A stretch of 8,271 nt of DNA from Planctomycetota bacterium (GCA_024641365.1 JAHEDF010000152.1:1-8271), one strand, 5' to 3'; positions 1 through 7,699 are shown, counted from the stretch's first letter. Notes: generated by a model not told the origin, from the sequence alone. Made by a program: numbers and translations.

Positions 1-1200
1 TGCTTTTCCTCCAGCCAGCACTAATGGATAATCGGTATTATTATGTGTCCGACGATTGCTCGACCCATATAATGTTATGGTGTTATCAAGAACGGTGCCA
101 TTGCCTTCTTTCATCGAACCAAGCGTTTTTATGAAATTGGCAAACTCACCAGTCAAGAATTGATCGAATTTACCAAGATCTTCATAGCCTCTATTTTTAC
201 CAACACCATGTGCAAGGCCGTGCCAATTATTTAAGCCGACAGCAGTTGGAAATGCATTCGAAACCGAAGATGCGACTGCCACTTCTCCCATCATAAACGT
301 AGCTGCGCGTACCGAATCGGTTTGTAAGGCATATGCCATTAAATCATACATGACCCGGATATAATCTGCTGCTTCACCAGGATCTGCTTCCACTTTGAAG
401 ATGCCCTTATCAACCTGTGGCTTGGCGATTTTCAACCACTCCTGGGCACGTGTTACACGTTTACTGGTATCATCAAGAGAATCCAAATACTGATCGTAAA
501 TTTGTTGATCCGCATTTCCCAGTTGACTACGAATAGTTTTGCTCTGAGTGAAAACCCGGTCTAATAAACTTGAAGACAAAGATAATTGTTGCGCTTCATT
601 TGCGCTTTGTTCTTTATCATTGCCAAATAGACGAGTAAATATCTGGGCCGGTTTATTTAATGCTGGTATTGGTCTTCCTTGATCTGAATAAGACAGGGTT
701 CTCGTTCGCGTCGGTGAGCCAACACCGCCATCGCTAGATAAAATTAAAGAACCATATCGCGTACTCCCTCCCAGGTGTCGATCGACGATTTGGTCAATGG
801 AAATAAAGTTTGTAGATTTAACTGCACTAATATAGCCACCGGTCAAAAAGACATCCGCTGTATCATGTCCACCCATTTTACGGCCATTTGCATGCGACAA
901 ACCTGACAAAAATGTGATGTGACTACGATGCGGCTCGAGTGGTTTATTGCTATCAGTAAATGTGTATGTGCTGCCTGATTCTCGCGGTGACCAATACCAA
1001 TTAGCAAATTGGTTATCCGCAGGTGGAGTACTCACGCCAAAGGGAAAGAAAATACCGCAAAATCGTTTAGGTGGTGTCGCGCCAGCTGACGGACGTAGCG
1101 GTGATGGGTCATTCGCCATGCACTCTAAATACGGTAAAGCCAATGATACGCCAAGACCACGCAATAAGGTACGTCGATTAAGGTGCCAGTGTCGTTTCAT
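1..1200 (-). CDS. DUF1552 (HXXSHH-family) exported protein B, 3' end cut by window edge
   Basis: The frame is open from ATG at 1200 to position 1, giving 400 residues and no stop, so the C-terminus lies outside the window. The leader has a twin-arginine pattern (NRRTLLRG, residues 8-15) followed by a hydrophobic stretch GVSLALPYL, the usual start of DUF1552 proteins, which suggests Tat export to the periplasm. Family-like motifs follow: a FFPFGVS strand near 51-57, FLSGLSH (97-103), GGHDTADVFLTG (110-121), and late KEGNGTVLDNTITLYGS (364-380), then a single His in NRRTHNN (382-388) and YPLVLAGG (391-398). The start is supported by AAGGAA six bases upstream, nine bases after the cytochrome B stop. 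It is the partner of the cytochrome gene just upstream and a distant paralogue of the DUF1552 gene at 3809-5188. About 40-60 residues are probably missing, judged from that paralogue. The family has no established enzymatic activity; the family call is firm, the function unknown. Confidence 0.9.
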   Translation of the reverse strand, partial: MKRHWHLNRRTLLRGLGVSLALPYLECMANDPSPLRPSAGATPPKRFCGIFFPFGVSTPPADNQFANWYWSPRESGSTYTFTDSNKPLEPHRSHITFLSGLSHANGRKMGGHDTADVFLTGGYISAVKSTNFISIDQIVDRHLGGSTRYGSLILSSDGGVGSPTRTRTLSYSDQGRPIPALNKPAQIFTRLFGNDKEQSANEAQQLSLSSSLLDRVFTQSKTIRSQLGNADQQIYDQYLDSLDDTSKRVTRAQEWLKIAKPQVDKGIFKVEADPGEAADYIRVMYDLMAYALQTDSVRAATFMMGEVAVASSVSNAFPTAVGLNNWHGLAHGVGKNRGYEDLGKFDQFLTGEFANFIKTLGSMKEGNGTVLDNTITLYGSSNRRTHNNTDYPLVLAGGKA

Positions 1201-1205
1201 AATAA

Positions 1206-1211
1206 TTCCTT
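1206..1211 (-). promoter_or_regulatory. ribosome binding site of DUF1552 gene B, overlapping the upstream stop codon
   Basis: Minus-strand AAGGAA sits five bases before the ATG at 1200 and shares bases with the TAA stop (1210-1212) of the cytochrome B gene. A ribosome ending the upstream gene would cover this site, which suggests translational coupling. The motif is seen directly; coupling is inferred. Confidence 0.7.
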
Positions 1212-3726
1212 ATTGATGGGTAAATAATTTGCTGGTTGTGATTGCGGTAATTAAATTACCCAAACGGTAATCATCTTCAGCAAATTGTTTATATAAAGCG
1301 TTCAACATTGGCTGATCACTAAATGTTAATGAACGACCGATCGCATATGTTGTTAGTCGATGAACAATATTTTCAGTAAAGCGATCACGTTCATGTGAAA
1401 GTAAATGCTGCCGTAATCCTTCTAAACCAGCTATTTGTTTATTCCCAGGAAGAACGGCCGTGTCGTCTATTTTTGCCAGTGCAAACTCAGCCTCTGGTTC
1501 TTTTTTCCCTTTTTTCTTTCCTTGCTGTTCCGGTTTTTCTTCATGTGCAATAAGATGTTTTACTTGATCACGCCACTGACCGACGGCGTCGTAGTGCTCA
1601 AATGGAAGACCCCACGGATCAAGATTTTTATGGCAGTCAAAACAGGATTCTTTTTTACGATGTTGTTCTAATTGTTGCTTTAATGTTAGTTTTGAAAAAT
1701 CGACGCTTTCTTCATCTAATGGTTCAACATTTGGCGGTGGCGGCAAAGGTGGGTCATTTAATAAACGATCGCGCACCCATTTTGCGCGTAAAATTGGATG
1801 TGACTGCTCGCCCGTTGAACCTACTAAGTGAATGCTCGCATGAGTCAGCAGGCCACCACGCTTATCTTGCGGCTTTAAATTAACGCGCTGATATTGAAGT
1901 CCCTTAGGACCGCTTATGCCATAATGATCAGCAAGCGGTTTATTGAGAAATGAATAATTTGCACTGAGTAACGTAAGGGCATTTAAGTTATTATGAAGGG
2001 TATCCGAAAATAGCAGTTGCGTTTCCTCGCGCATGTAGCCCTTCATGGCGTCCTTAAATTCTGGATAATAACTGGGATTAATTGCAATGCGATCTAATCC
2101 ATCTAAATCTAGCCACTGATTAACGAATGTGTTAGTAAAGTAGGATGATTTTTTGTCTTTTAGCAAACGACGGGTTTGGTTAGCAATCTCACTTGTGGTT
2201 GTTAATAGATTTTTACGTGCCGCTGTCGTTAAAGCCTCATCAGGTAGTGTGCCCCACAAAAAATAACTTAATCGGCTGGCCAATTCTTCGCTGGTCAACG
2301 GACGTGGAGCGGCCTTTGAAGGACTTGGCTGTAACAAATAGAGAAAATCAGGAGACACTAATACCATGGCTAGCGCTTCGCGCATGGCCGTGATATCGGA
2401 TTTAGTTTTCTGCAAAACCTCTTTATAATAACCGACAATTGGCGACAAGTCAGCATCTGTTACAGCGCGACGAAATGCTTTTTCGGTAAATCTTTTTATA
2501 ACAGCATGCGCATATTGCTCATCTGACATGCTGCTGGGGCGGTCAAAATAAATATTACGATGATGAGCTGGTGGCCATATTGTTGTGGATGGGGATGAAA
2601 AGGTCACTTCATGTATAAAAACATGCGCGTCTTTCTTAGGGTCTCCTGGAGCATCTCTGTTTCCTTCCCTAATCCGCATTTTATTACCAGGTACTGGTAG
2701 ATATTCAAAAAATGATCCATTTTCAGGTAAATGGTTTATACTTAAATGGAGGGATTTATTTTTAGCATTCACATCTGGCAACGTAACACGCTCCATGCGT
2801 CCACTCCATGATAAATCATGCGTACCAGAAGTTGTGATATCGGATTCACCAATAGCGGTAAAAGCAAAACCTGTCCCTGCCCCTCCCAAGAATCCGAGTC
2901 GTACCTGTAAGCGAGCGGCTGCGGCACCTGGGGGAATAACCGCTTCAATTTTAGCGGTAATAGTAAAATCACCTTCTCGCTGATACTCTTTTACTGATGT
3001 TACAAAGGCTGAACTGGAAAATTTTATTCGTGGACCAACATCGCCTTTATTAATTTTTGCTAGCGTAAATGCATCTTTTGTCGGTTTCGCTTGAATACTT
3101 TTGGGCTGTGATCCTTCAACAATTGCTTTACCCAACGCCATGCGAGCGGTTTCTAAAATGGTTTCCAATTGCATGCCTGAAAAACCCATCGATGCGCCAT
3201 TATTAGTAAAACCATCTGGTGATAATGGTTCTGATGGTAATGAGCTAGCGTAATCTAAATCAATACCAATTAAATCACGCATGGTATTAGCATATTCTTC
3301 ACGCGTTAATCGCCGCAGCGTAAGTTGCCCAGTTGGCTTGCGCTTTTCTGCCGCGTGTTTAAAAGACGCCTGCAGCCAATTAATAAGTATGGTTCGCTCA
3401 GCACTTGAAAGTTGCGGTTTATCTTCCGGTGGCATTTCACCGCGTTGAATGTTATGCAAAACGTCATGCCATACTTCACCATGGATACCATTAATCATAT
3501 CTGGGTTAATGGTATCGAGTCGCAAATCTCCTTTTGATTTTTGCGGACCATGACAACTATAACAATGTTGTTTTAAAATCGGCTGCACCTGAGCGCTGTA
3601 ATCACTCGGCGATAATTCTGAAGCCGTTGCTGAAATGCTTGTTACCAAGCAGACGCTAACGATACTTGCAAAGCGCCATAGCCGACTTGCCTCATTTATT
3701 TTGCTAGCGTGATAGTATGTTCTCAT
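1210..3726 (-). CDS. Planctomycete-type cytochrome c protein B (PSCyt1-DUF1587-DUF1595-DUF1592-DUF1588-DUF1585)
   Basis: 838 residues, complete. A Sec-type signal peptide covers about residues 1-36 (hydrophobic core FASIVSVCLV, likely cleavage after ATA). The N-terminal heme domain has CYSCH at 55-59 and a likely axial Met98 in GEMPPED. DUF1587 lies near 136-202 (LTLRRLTREEYANTMRDLIG). A Gly-rich, probably beta-sandwich stretch fills about 205-385. DUF1595 follows at about 406-466 (RFTEKAFRRAVTDAD, LVSPDFLY), DUF1592 at about 474-605 (LTSEELASRLSYFLWGTLPD), DUF1588 at about 622-720 with a second CXXCH (CFDCH, 695-699) in the motif DPWGLPFEHYDAVGQWRD, and DUF1585 at about 765-836. A Lys-rich linker (KKKGKK, 737-742) separates the last two. 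This is the canonical full-length order of the family. It is predicted to be a periplasmic diheme c-type cytochrome; its substrate and electron partner are unknown. It is paired with the DUF1552 gene nine bases downstream. The start is chosen because it yields a clean signal peptide, although AAGG eight bases ahead is a weak ribosome site. Confidence 0.93.
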   Translation of the reverse strand: MRTYYHASKINEASRLWRFASIVSVCLVTSISATASELSPSDYSAQVQPILKQHCYSCHGPQKSKGDLRLDTINPDMINGIHGEVWHDVLHNIQRGEMPPEDKPQLSSAERTILINWLQASFKHAAEKRKPTGQLTLRRLTREEYANTMRDLIGIDLDYASSLPSEPLSPDGFTNNGASMGFSGMQLETILETARMALGKAIVEGSQPKSIQAKPTKDAFTLAKINKGDVGPRIKFSSSAFVTSVKEYQREGDFTITAKIEAVIPPGAAAARLQVRLGFLGGAGTGFAFTAIGESDITTSGTHDLSWSGRMERVTLPDVNAKNKSLHLSINHLPENGSFFEYLPVPGNKMRIREGNRDAPGDPKKDAHVFIHEVTFSSPSTTIWPPAHHRNIYFDRPSSMSDEQYAHAVIKRFTEKAFRRAVTDADLSPIVGYYKEVLQKTKSDITAMREALAMVLVSPDFLYLLQPSPSKAAPRPLTSEELASRLSYFLWGTLPDEALTTAARKNLLTTTSEIANQTRRLLKDKKSSYFTNTFVNQWLDLDGLDRIAINPSYYPEFKDAMKGYMREETQLLFSDTLHNNLNALTLLSANYSFLNKPLADHYGISGPKGLQYQRVNLKPQDKRGGLLTHASIHLVGSTGEQSHPILRAKWVRDRLLNDPPLPPPPNVEPLDEESVDFSKLTLKQQLEQHRKKESCFDCHKNLDPWGLPFEHYDAVGQWRDQVKHLIAHEEKPEQQGKKKGKKEPEAEFALAKIDDTAVLPGNKQIAGLEGLRQHLLSHERDRFTENIVHRLTTYAIGRSLTFSDQPMLNALYKQFAEDDYRLGNLITAITTSKLFTHQ

Positions 3727-3734
3727 GGGCGATG

Positions 3735-3738
3735 CCTT
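3735..3738 (-). promoter_or_regulatory. weak ribosome binding site of cytochrome B gene
   Basis: Minus-strand AAGG is followed by an eight-base spacer and the ATG at 3726. It is the only purine-rich match near this start and is shorter than the sites of the two DUF1552 genes. Confidence 0.45.
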
Positions 3739-3751
3739 GCTGTGAGTGCAG

Positions 3752-3781
3752 ATAATATCTTACCACACGTTTGTAAGTCAT
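3752..3781 (-). promoter_or_regulatory. candidate sigma70-type promoter for the second gene pair
   Basis: On the minus strand ATGACT (3781-3776, four of six bases of TTGACA) and TATTAT (3757-3752, five of six of TATAAT) are separated by 18 bases, about 25 bases before the ATG at 3726. It lies in the only sizeable gap between the two pairs, so the second pair could be transcribed on its own as well as by read-through. An AT-rich gap can give such matches by chance, so this is a candidate only. Confidence 0.35.
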
Positions 3782-3800
3782 GGTTTACAATAAATGTAAA
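3771..3800. repeat. cluster of three alternating TGTAA half-sites, possible operator
   Basis: On the plus strand TTGTAA (3771-3776), TTTACAA (3784-3790) and TGTAAA (3795-3800) form two overlapping inverted repeats. TTTACA/TGTAAA is a perfect 6-bp dyad with a 5-base spacer. TTGTAA/TTACAA is a perfect 6-bp dyad with an 8-base spacer. The cluster overlaps the candidate -35 element. There is no U-tract, so a terminator is unlikely, and the form suggests a regulator site. No known operator consensus is recognised. Confidence 0.4.
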
Positions 3801-3808
3801 TCCCTCCA

Positions 3809-5188
3809 CTACACCATTAATTGCTGAATTGGACCCGTTTGGTCAATAGTGAGGCTGACATCTAAGTCTCCATAATGTTTGATCGGATTGCCATAGGCAT
3901 TAAGAATAGTGGTGTAGAAATTGCCCAGGGTTTTGTGGCCAGGTTGATTGTATTTAGGTAATCGAATATAGCGCCCGCCTATATTACGCAATTTTACCTT
4001 ATCACCAGCCATAATCACGAATGGCACTTCTGAGCCTTTACTGTGATGAGCCTCGCCGTTTTCTGGTAAATACATGATTATGGTGTTGTCAAACATGCTG
4101 CCATTGCCTTCTGGCATGTTCTTAAGCCCCTGCACGAGGCGATTTACCAAGTTCATATGATGCGTACGTAATTTAGTGCGAACATCAAAAGAGGAAAGTC
4201 CATCTACGCTACCATTGTGACCAACATGATGGAGTCGAATTTCGCTTTCCAATAAGCCATCGTAAACCGTGCCTAAATCATCAACCGTGAAGGTCGCCAC
4301 ATTTGTAAGGCCAGCATATAATGCACCGAGTAAGATGTCAGCGAATGCCTCTTGTTGCTCAACAGTATTGTACTGATCCTGCATGACATTGTTTTTAATT
4401 TGAGGGATGTGTTTTTTGATATTTCCTGCCATGGATTTTAATGCATTGTTACGCTTTATAATGCTATCGACAGACCCAGCATAATTTCCAAGTTTTTGCG
4501 CCCCTTCAATGTCATTTAATCCAGTCGCATGAGATTTAATATTTTTAGACATGTCGTTGTACATGCGATGATCTAACTGACGTCCAATGACGATATCTTT
4601 TTGGTCCAGTGCAACTGAAAATAAACTTTCAAACGCTACACTGGGTGAAGCAAATGCGTAGTTAGGTTGTTTCGGTCCAAGGGCAGACATGCCATTGACG
4701 ATACCTTTTTTATTTCCAGCACAGGTTAGTTCGACGTGTTCAAATGGCGAGGTAAACATGCGACCCAATTCAATATCGACGGTAGCACGCGTAATGGTCG
4801 TAGGTCGATCTGCTGCGCGGCAAACACCTAATGGCGACTGAAAGGTACTATGACCCATCGTACACATTTTTGCCGATAATCCTTGTAACAGGGTCATATG
4901 TTTTTTGTGTTCATTAAGCGGCATTAACCAATCTGGCAAATCATGTTTGCTTAAATCGGCTTCAAATGCCGCCATTTCATCTTCGCGTTTTTTATCGGAC
5001 TCACTCAATGTCGGCGGCACTAAAACGCGCGGGAAAAGACCATTCCCCTTTCTGATAAAAATAAAACGCGGCGTCTCTTTAACTGGCTTAGCTCCGTCTG
5101 CAAAGAGTGGTGAAATACCAGATAATGCCGAAAGACCAATGGCGCTGGCGGTCGCATTTTTAAGTAAGGTACGACGATTCGTAATCAT
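3809..5188 (-). CDS. DUF1552 (HXXSHH-family) exported protein A
   Basis: 459 residues, complete, ending in TAG. The leader carries a twin-arginine pattern (NRRTLLK, residues 4-10) and a hydrophobic stretch ASAIGLSALSGISPLFA, with probable cleavage near residue 30, so Tat export is likely. Shared family landmarks are LLQGLSAKM (100-108), MGHSTFQSPLGV (111-122), PSVAFESLF (182-190), the central helix LLGALYAGLTNVATF (286-300), MPEGNGSMFDNTIIMY (358-373), NGEAHH (377-382) at the place of the HXXSHH-type motif, and the C-terminal GRYIRLP then TLGNFYTTILNAYGNP. It aligns in the same order with the DUF1552 gene at the left edge but is clearly diverged. It begins three bases after the stop of cytochrome A with AAGGAC as ribosome site, so the two are co-expressed. 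Some related families (DUF1501) belong to the alkaline phosphatase fold group, but no metal-site set can be shown here and no activity is assigned. Confidence 0.92.
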   Translation of the reverse strand: MITNRRTLLKNATASAIGLSALSGISPLFADGAKPVKETPRFIFIRKGNGLFPRVLVPPTLSESDKKREDEMAAFEADLSKHDLPDWLMPLNEHKKHMTLLQGLSAKMCTMGHSTFQSPLGVCRAADRPTTITRATVDIELGRMFTSPFEHVELTCAGNKKGIVNGMSALGPKQPNYAFASPSVAFESLFSVALDQKDIVIGRQLDHRMYNDMSKNIKSHATGLNDIEGAQKLGNYAGSVDSIIKRNNALKSMAGNIKKHIPQIKNNVMQDQYNTVEQQEAFADILLGALYAGLTNVATFTVDDLGTVYDGLLESEIRLHHVGHNGSVDGLSSFDVRTKLRTHHMNLVNRLVQGLKNMPEGNGSMFDNTIIMYLPENGEAHHSKGSEVPFVIMAGDKVKLRNIGGRYIRLPKYNQPGHKTLGNFYTTILNAYGNPIKHYGDLDVSLTIDQTGPIQQLMV

Positions 5189-5191
5189 GAA

Positions 5192-7687
5192 TTAGTCCTT
5201 GAGGTTTTTTCGGTAAATAAAGGAATCGGAGGTTAATAAAGACTCGACGAGCGCCTTAAAACTACCGCCACTTTCTACGTAAGCCTTGTCGGCTGCGATT
5301 AGCGTTTGTGAATCCGATAACATTTCATTGCGCCCCATAAAATAACGAAAAACATTACGGATAAATGATTGACGAACACGTTCTGATTTTCCTAAGCGGG
5401 TAATTAAATCGAGCGCATCTTTTACGTCACCATCTAAAGATTTATCACCAGTACCGTCCAGTACACCATTCGTTACAATCGGTTTGGTTTTATAAGTATG
5501 CACAGTCCAGGTGGAATACGGACCATTTCTACCGCGCTCTAATACTTTTTCTGTTTTGATAATATTTTCTTCACTTTCGAGTGCCTCTTCTGTTCTGTAA
5601 CGGCCAAAATCATCAAAACATTCAAAAGCGTAACCAAGAGGATTCATACGTTGATGACAGTTCCAGCACTTACTGTCTTCGGTTTTAACCATGCGTTCAC
5701 GCAAGGTGCGATGTGGATCTTCTGGTATCTGTGCGTCAACGGTAATGGGAACATCAGGAACAATACCGGCTAATAGTTTTTCACGTATCCATTTTCCGCG
5801 ATGAATCGGATCGGTTGCAGCATTTTGCGAAAATGACACCAACCATGCTGGGTGCGTCAGCATTCCCATGCGATTATTAACTTTAAAAGGCTGCTCTATT
5901 TCGTAGGACCATGTGCGATAATCTAAGTTGTACATTTTTATCGAATGCGCTGTTGCCTCACCATCGTTTGGCATTGCGACTCGACTTTTACCTGTCGTGC
6001 CGTCTTTTCCATATATCACTTCATATAACTCAAAATTTTTCCTTTGCTTAGGATCCAAGTGTTCCTTTTTATTCTTTTTTTCAATTAATTGAAGGTATTC
6101 TTCACGGTTGGCTCTGTCTTGTTCCGCTGCCGCTTTGGCGCGTACTGCCATTGATTTATTATCACCATTATGATGGACAAAATATTTATCAGAAGTTAAT
6201 AGACGATTAAAGACGTCCTTATCCTCTTTTAATATATGACTGACGAATGCATCGGCTTCTTTAGAAACCTTTCCTGGAACGCGATAAATATATTTCCGCG
6301 AAAACACGCGGTGTGGACCATAGTTGCCAACAAAGCGATCTTCGTCTTTAAAGACATTAAAAATATTATAGTAGCCAAAGAAGTCCTGGAAAAAACGAAT
6401 AATGCGCGGTTTGTCAACCGTATCATCATTAAGTAGTCTTACTACTTCTCGTTTATAGTCTTCTTTCGAAACTAATTTTCCGCTATTGGCCGCCTGTGTT
6501 AATTGTTCATCTGGCGTGCTGTCGGTTAGCGCATAGGCGATAGCATAACTTGCCTCACGCGGTGTTAATTTCATGCGACCATCAGCATCAGGTCTGCCAT
6601 CGCCAAATTCTTTACGATACACAAAATCTGGCTCCATCAGTATGGATACTAATACGCGTTCCAGTGCCATAGTATTATTGCTGCCTAATTTAAAGGCCTC
6701 TTCAAATAATGATAAATAACGCGCTGACTCCTCCTGCGTTGGCGGTCTTTGCAGTGCCAGTTTATATTGGGCAGCAATTGCCGCCTCTAATTCCGCCTGG
6801 TTCGGCTTGCTTTTATTTTGGATAATCTGTTCAAACTCCGCTTTCGTTTGCTTAATATCCCATGTTTCATCAGGATATAGCCCGCTAATTCTCGGGCCTC
6901 TCTCCCCCTTTTTCCGGTCTCGTATTTTTTGCATGGTCTCCTCGTATCCTTCTGGATACACATAGAGTCCATGTTTAACTAAAGCTGGCTTAAGCTGTTT
7001 ACCAGCAATCCATTTCGCATTGGATAAGAGCGTTAAAAAAGCGCCACCATCTAAGATTTCCGTATCATAATATTTGACCCCTGAATCTGATGGAAGATTA
7101 AAGGGAGGGACTATGCCATAAAATGCATCAGATTCGTAACGTCTGGATTTACCATTTAATTGAAATACATCATTGACTAATTGTAGATAAATGAGCTCGT
7201 TAATGCGCCATCTGCGCGCTGGGGTAAATGGTTTATCGGTTATTTCACCACTGAATAACTTTTCATGACTGATGTAGTTACCATATTTATAATAGCGTAA
7301 TTTATCTTCTAATTTAGACGCATTGTTCCTTTTTAGTTCACCCGCAACCCAGCTCAGCAACCCATCGCGTTCGACTGATGTTGGCTGATCCTTTTTCTTC
7401 GGTGGCATTTCAAGCGTATAAATTTGTTCTTGCACCTTATTCAATAGCTCAAGACGAGCATCGCGTGCCAATTTATCTAAATTGTCTAATTGGATATCCC
7501 CTTTCATGGTGTCACCATCATGACAGGTAAAACAATAGGTGTTCAACACCTTCGCTACCGGTAACGGGATTTGTTCAGGTGAAATCTCTGAAGAAACCGC
7601 TGAAAGAGGTAGCGACACAACAAGCATTGCGAAGAAAGCGCTGCGTTTAAGCTTAGTTACAGCTCTATTTCTTGTGCGTGTAAGCAT
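5192..7687 (-). CDS. Planctomycete-type cytochrome c protein A (divergent DUF1592/DUF1588/DUF1585 protein)
   Basis: 831 residues, complete. The basic N-terminus (RTRNRAVTKLKR) and hydrophobic core AFFAMLVVSLPLSAVSS form a Sec signal peptide of about 33 residues. The heme domain has CFTCH at 52-56 and a likely axial Met94 in LEMPPKK. A diverged DUF1587-like stretch lies near 157-230 (RRWRINELIYLQLVNDVF). A DUF1595-like part follows at about 300-357 (LALQRPPTQEES, LVSILMEPDFVYR), then DUF1592-like at about 371-505 (LTPREASYAIAYALTDSTPDEQL, FFQDFFGYYNIF), DUF1588 at about 600-698 with a second CXXCH (CWNCH, 674-678) in MNPLGYAFECFDDFGRYR, and DUF1585 at about 738-826 (NGVLDGTGDKSLDGDVKDAL, FRYFMGR). 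It lacks the beta-rich insert of protein B and instead has a highly charged insert at about 505-575. It is presumably a periplasmic diheme protein of unknown function, first gene of the first pair. The start fits both the signal peptide and a GGGGA ribosome site seven bases upstream. Confidence 0.92.
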   Translation of the reverse strand: MLTRTRNRAVTKLKRSAFFAMLVVSLPLSAVSSEISPEQIPLPVAKVLNTYCFTCHDGDTMKGDIQLDNLDKLARDARLELLNKVQEQIYTLEMPPKKKDQPTSVERDGLLSWVAGELKRNNASKLEDKLRYYKYGNYISHEKLFSGEITDKPFTPARRWRINELIYLQLVNDVFQLNGKSRRYESDAFYGIVPPFNLPSDSGVKYYDTEILDGGAFLTLLSNAKWIAGKQLKPALVKHGLYVYPEGYEETMQKIRDRKKGERGPRISGLYPDETWDIKQTKAEFEQIIQNKSKPNQAELEAAIAAQYKLALQRPPTQEESARYLSLFEEAFKLGSNNTMALERVLVSILMEPDFVYRKEFGDGRPDADGRMKLTPREASYAIAYALTDSTPDEQLTQAANSGKLVSKEDYKREVVRLLNDDTVDKPRIIRFFQDFFGYYNIFNVFKDEDRFVGNYGPHRVFSRKYIYRVPGKVSKEADAFVSHILKEDKDVFNRLLTSDKYFVHHNGDNKSMAVRAKAAAEQDRANREEYLQLIEKKNKKEHLDPKQRKNFELYEVIYGKDGTTGKSRVAMPNDGEATAHSIKMYNLDYRTWSYEIEQPFKVNNRMGMLTHPAWLVSFSQNAATDPIHRGKWIREKLLAGIVPDVPITVDAQIPEDPHRTLRERMVKTEDSKCWNCHQRMNPLGYAFECFDDFGRYRTEEALESEENIIKTEKVLERGRNGPYSTWTVHTYKTKPIVTNGVLDGTGDKSLDGDVKDALDLITRLGKSERVRQSFIRNVFRYFMGRNEMLSDSQTLIAADKAYVESGGSFKALVESLLTSDSFIYRKNLKD
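5195..5200 (-). promoter_or_regulatory. ribosome binding site of DUF1552 gene A, inside the end of cytochrome A
   Basis: Minus-strand AAGGAC encodes the last two residues (Lys-Asp) of cytochrome A directly before its TAA and lies six bases before the ATG at 5188. The spacing is close to ideal, and the position within the upstream coding end points to translational coupling. Confidence 0.7.
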
Positions 7688-7694
7688 ACCGTAG

Positions 7695-7699
7695 TCCCC
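7695..7699 (-). promoter_or_regulatory. ribosome binding site of cytochrome A gene
   Basis: Minus-strand GGGGA with a seven-base spacer to the ATG at 7687. It supports this start over the internal Met at residue 21, which would remove half of the signal peptide. Confidence 0.6.

Noticed and set aside
947..1216. Open plus-strand frame of 89 codons
   Set aside because: It lies antisense to the start of the DUF1552 B gene, whose leader and family motifs are clear, and the translated product has no recognisable feature.
2585..2983. Open plus-strand frame of 132 codons
   Set aside because: It is the mirror of the beta-rich part of cytochrome B, has low-complexity Ala/Pro content and no ribosome site.
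3649..3651. Lipoprotein cysteine in the leader of cytochrome B (Cys26)
   Set aside because: The residue before the cysteine is Val, which does not fit a lipobox, and an ordinary cleavage site follows after residue 36.
4905..5195. Open plus-strand frame of 96 codons
   Set aside because: It is antisense to the N-terminus of DUF1552 A; no protein-like features were seen.
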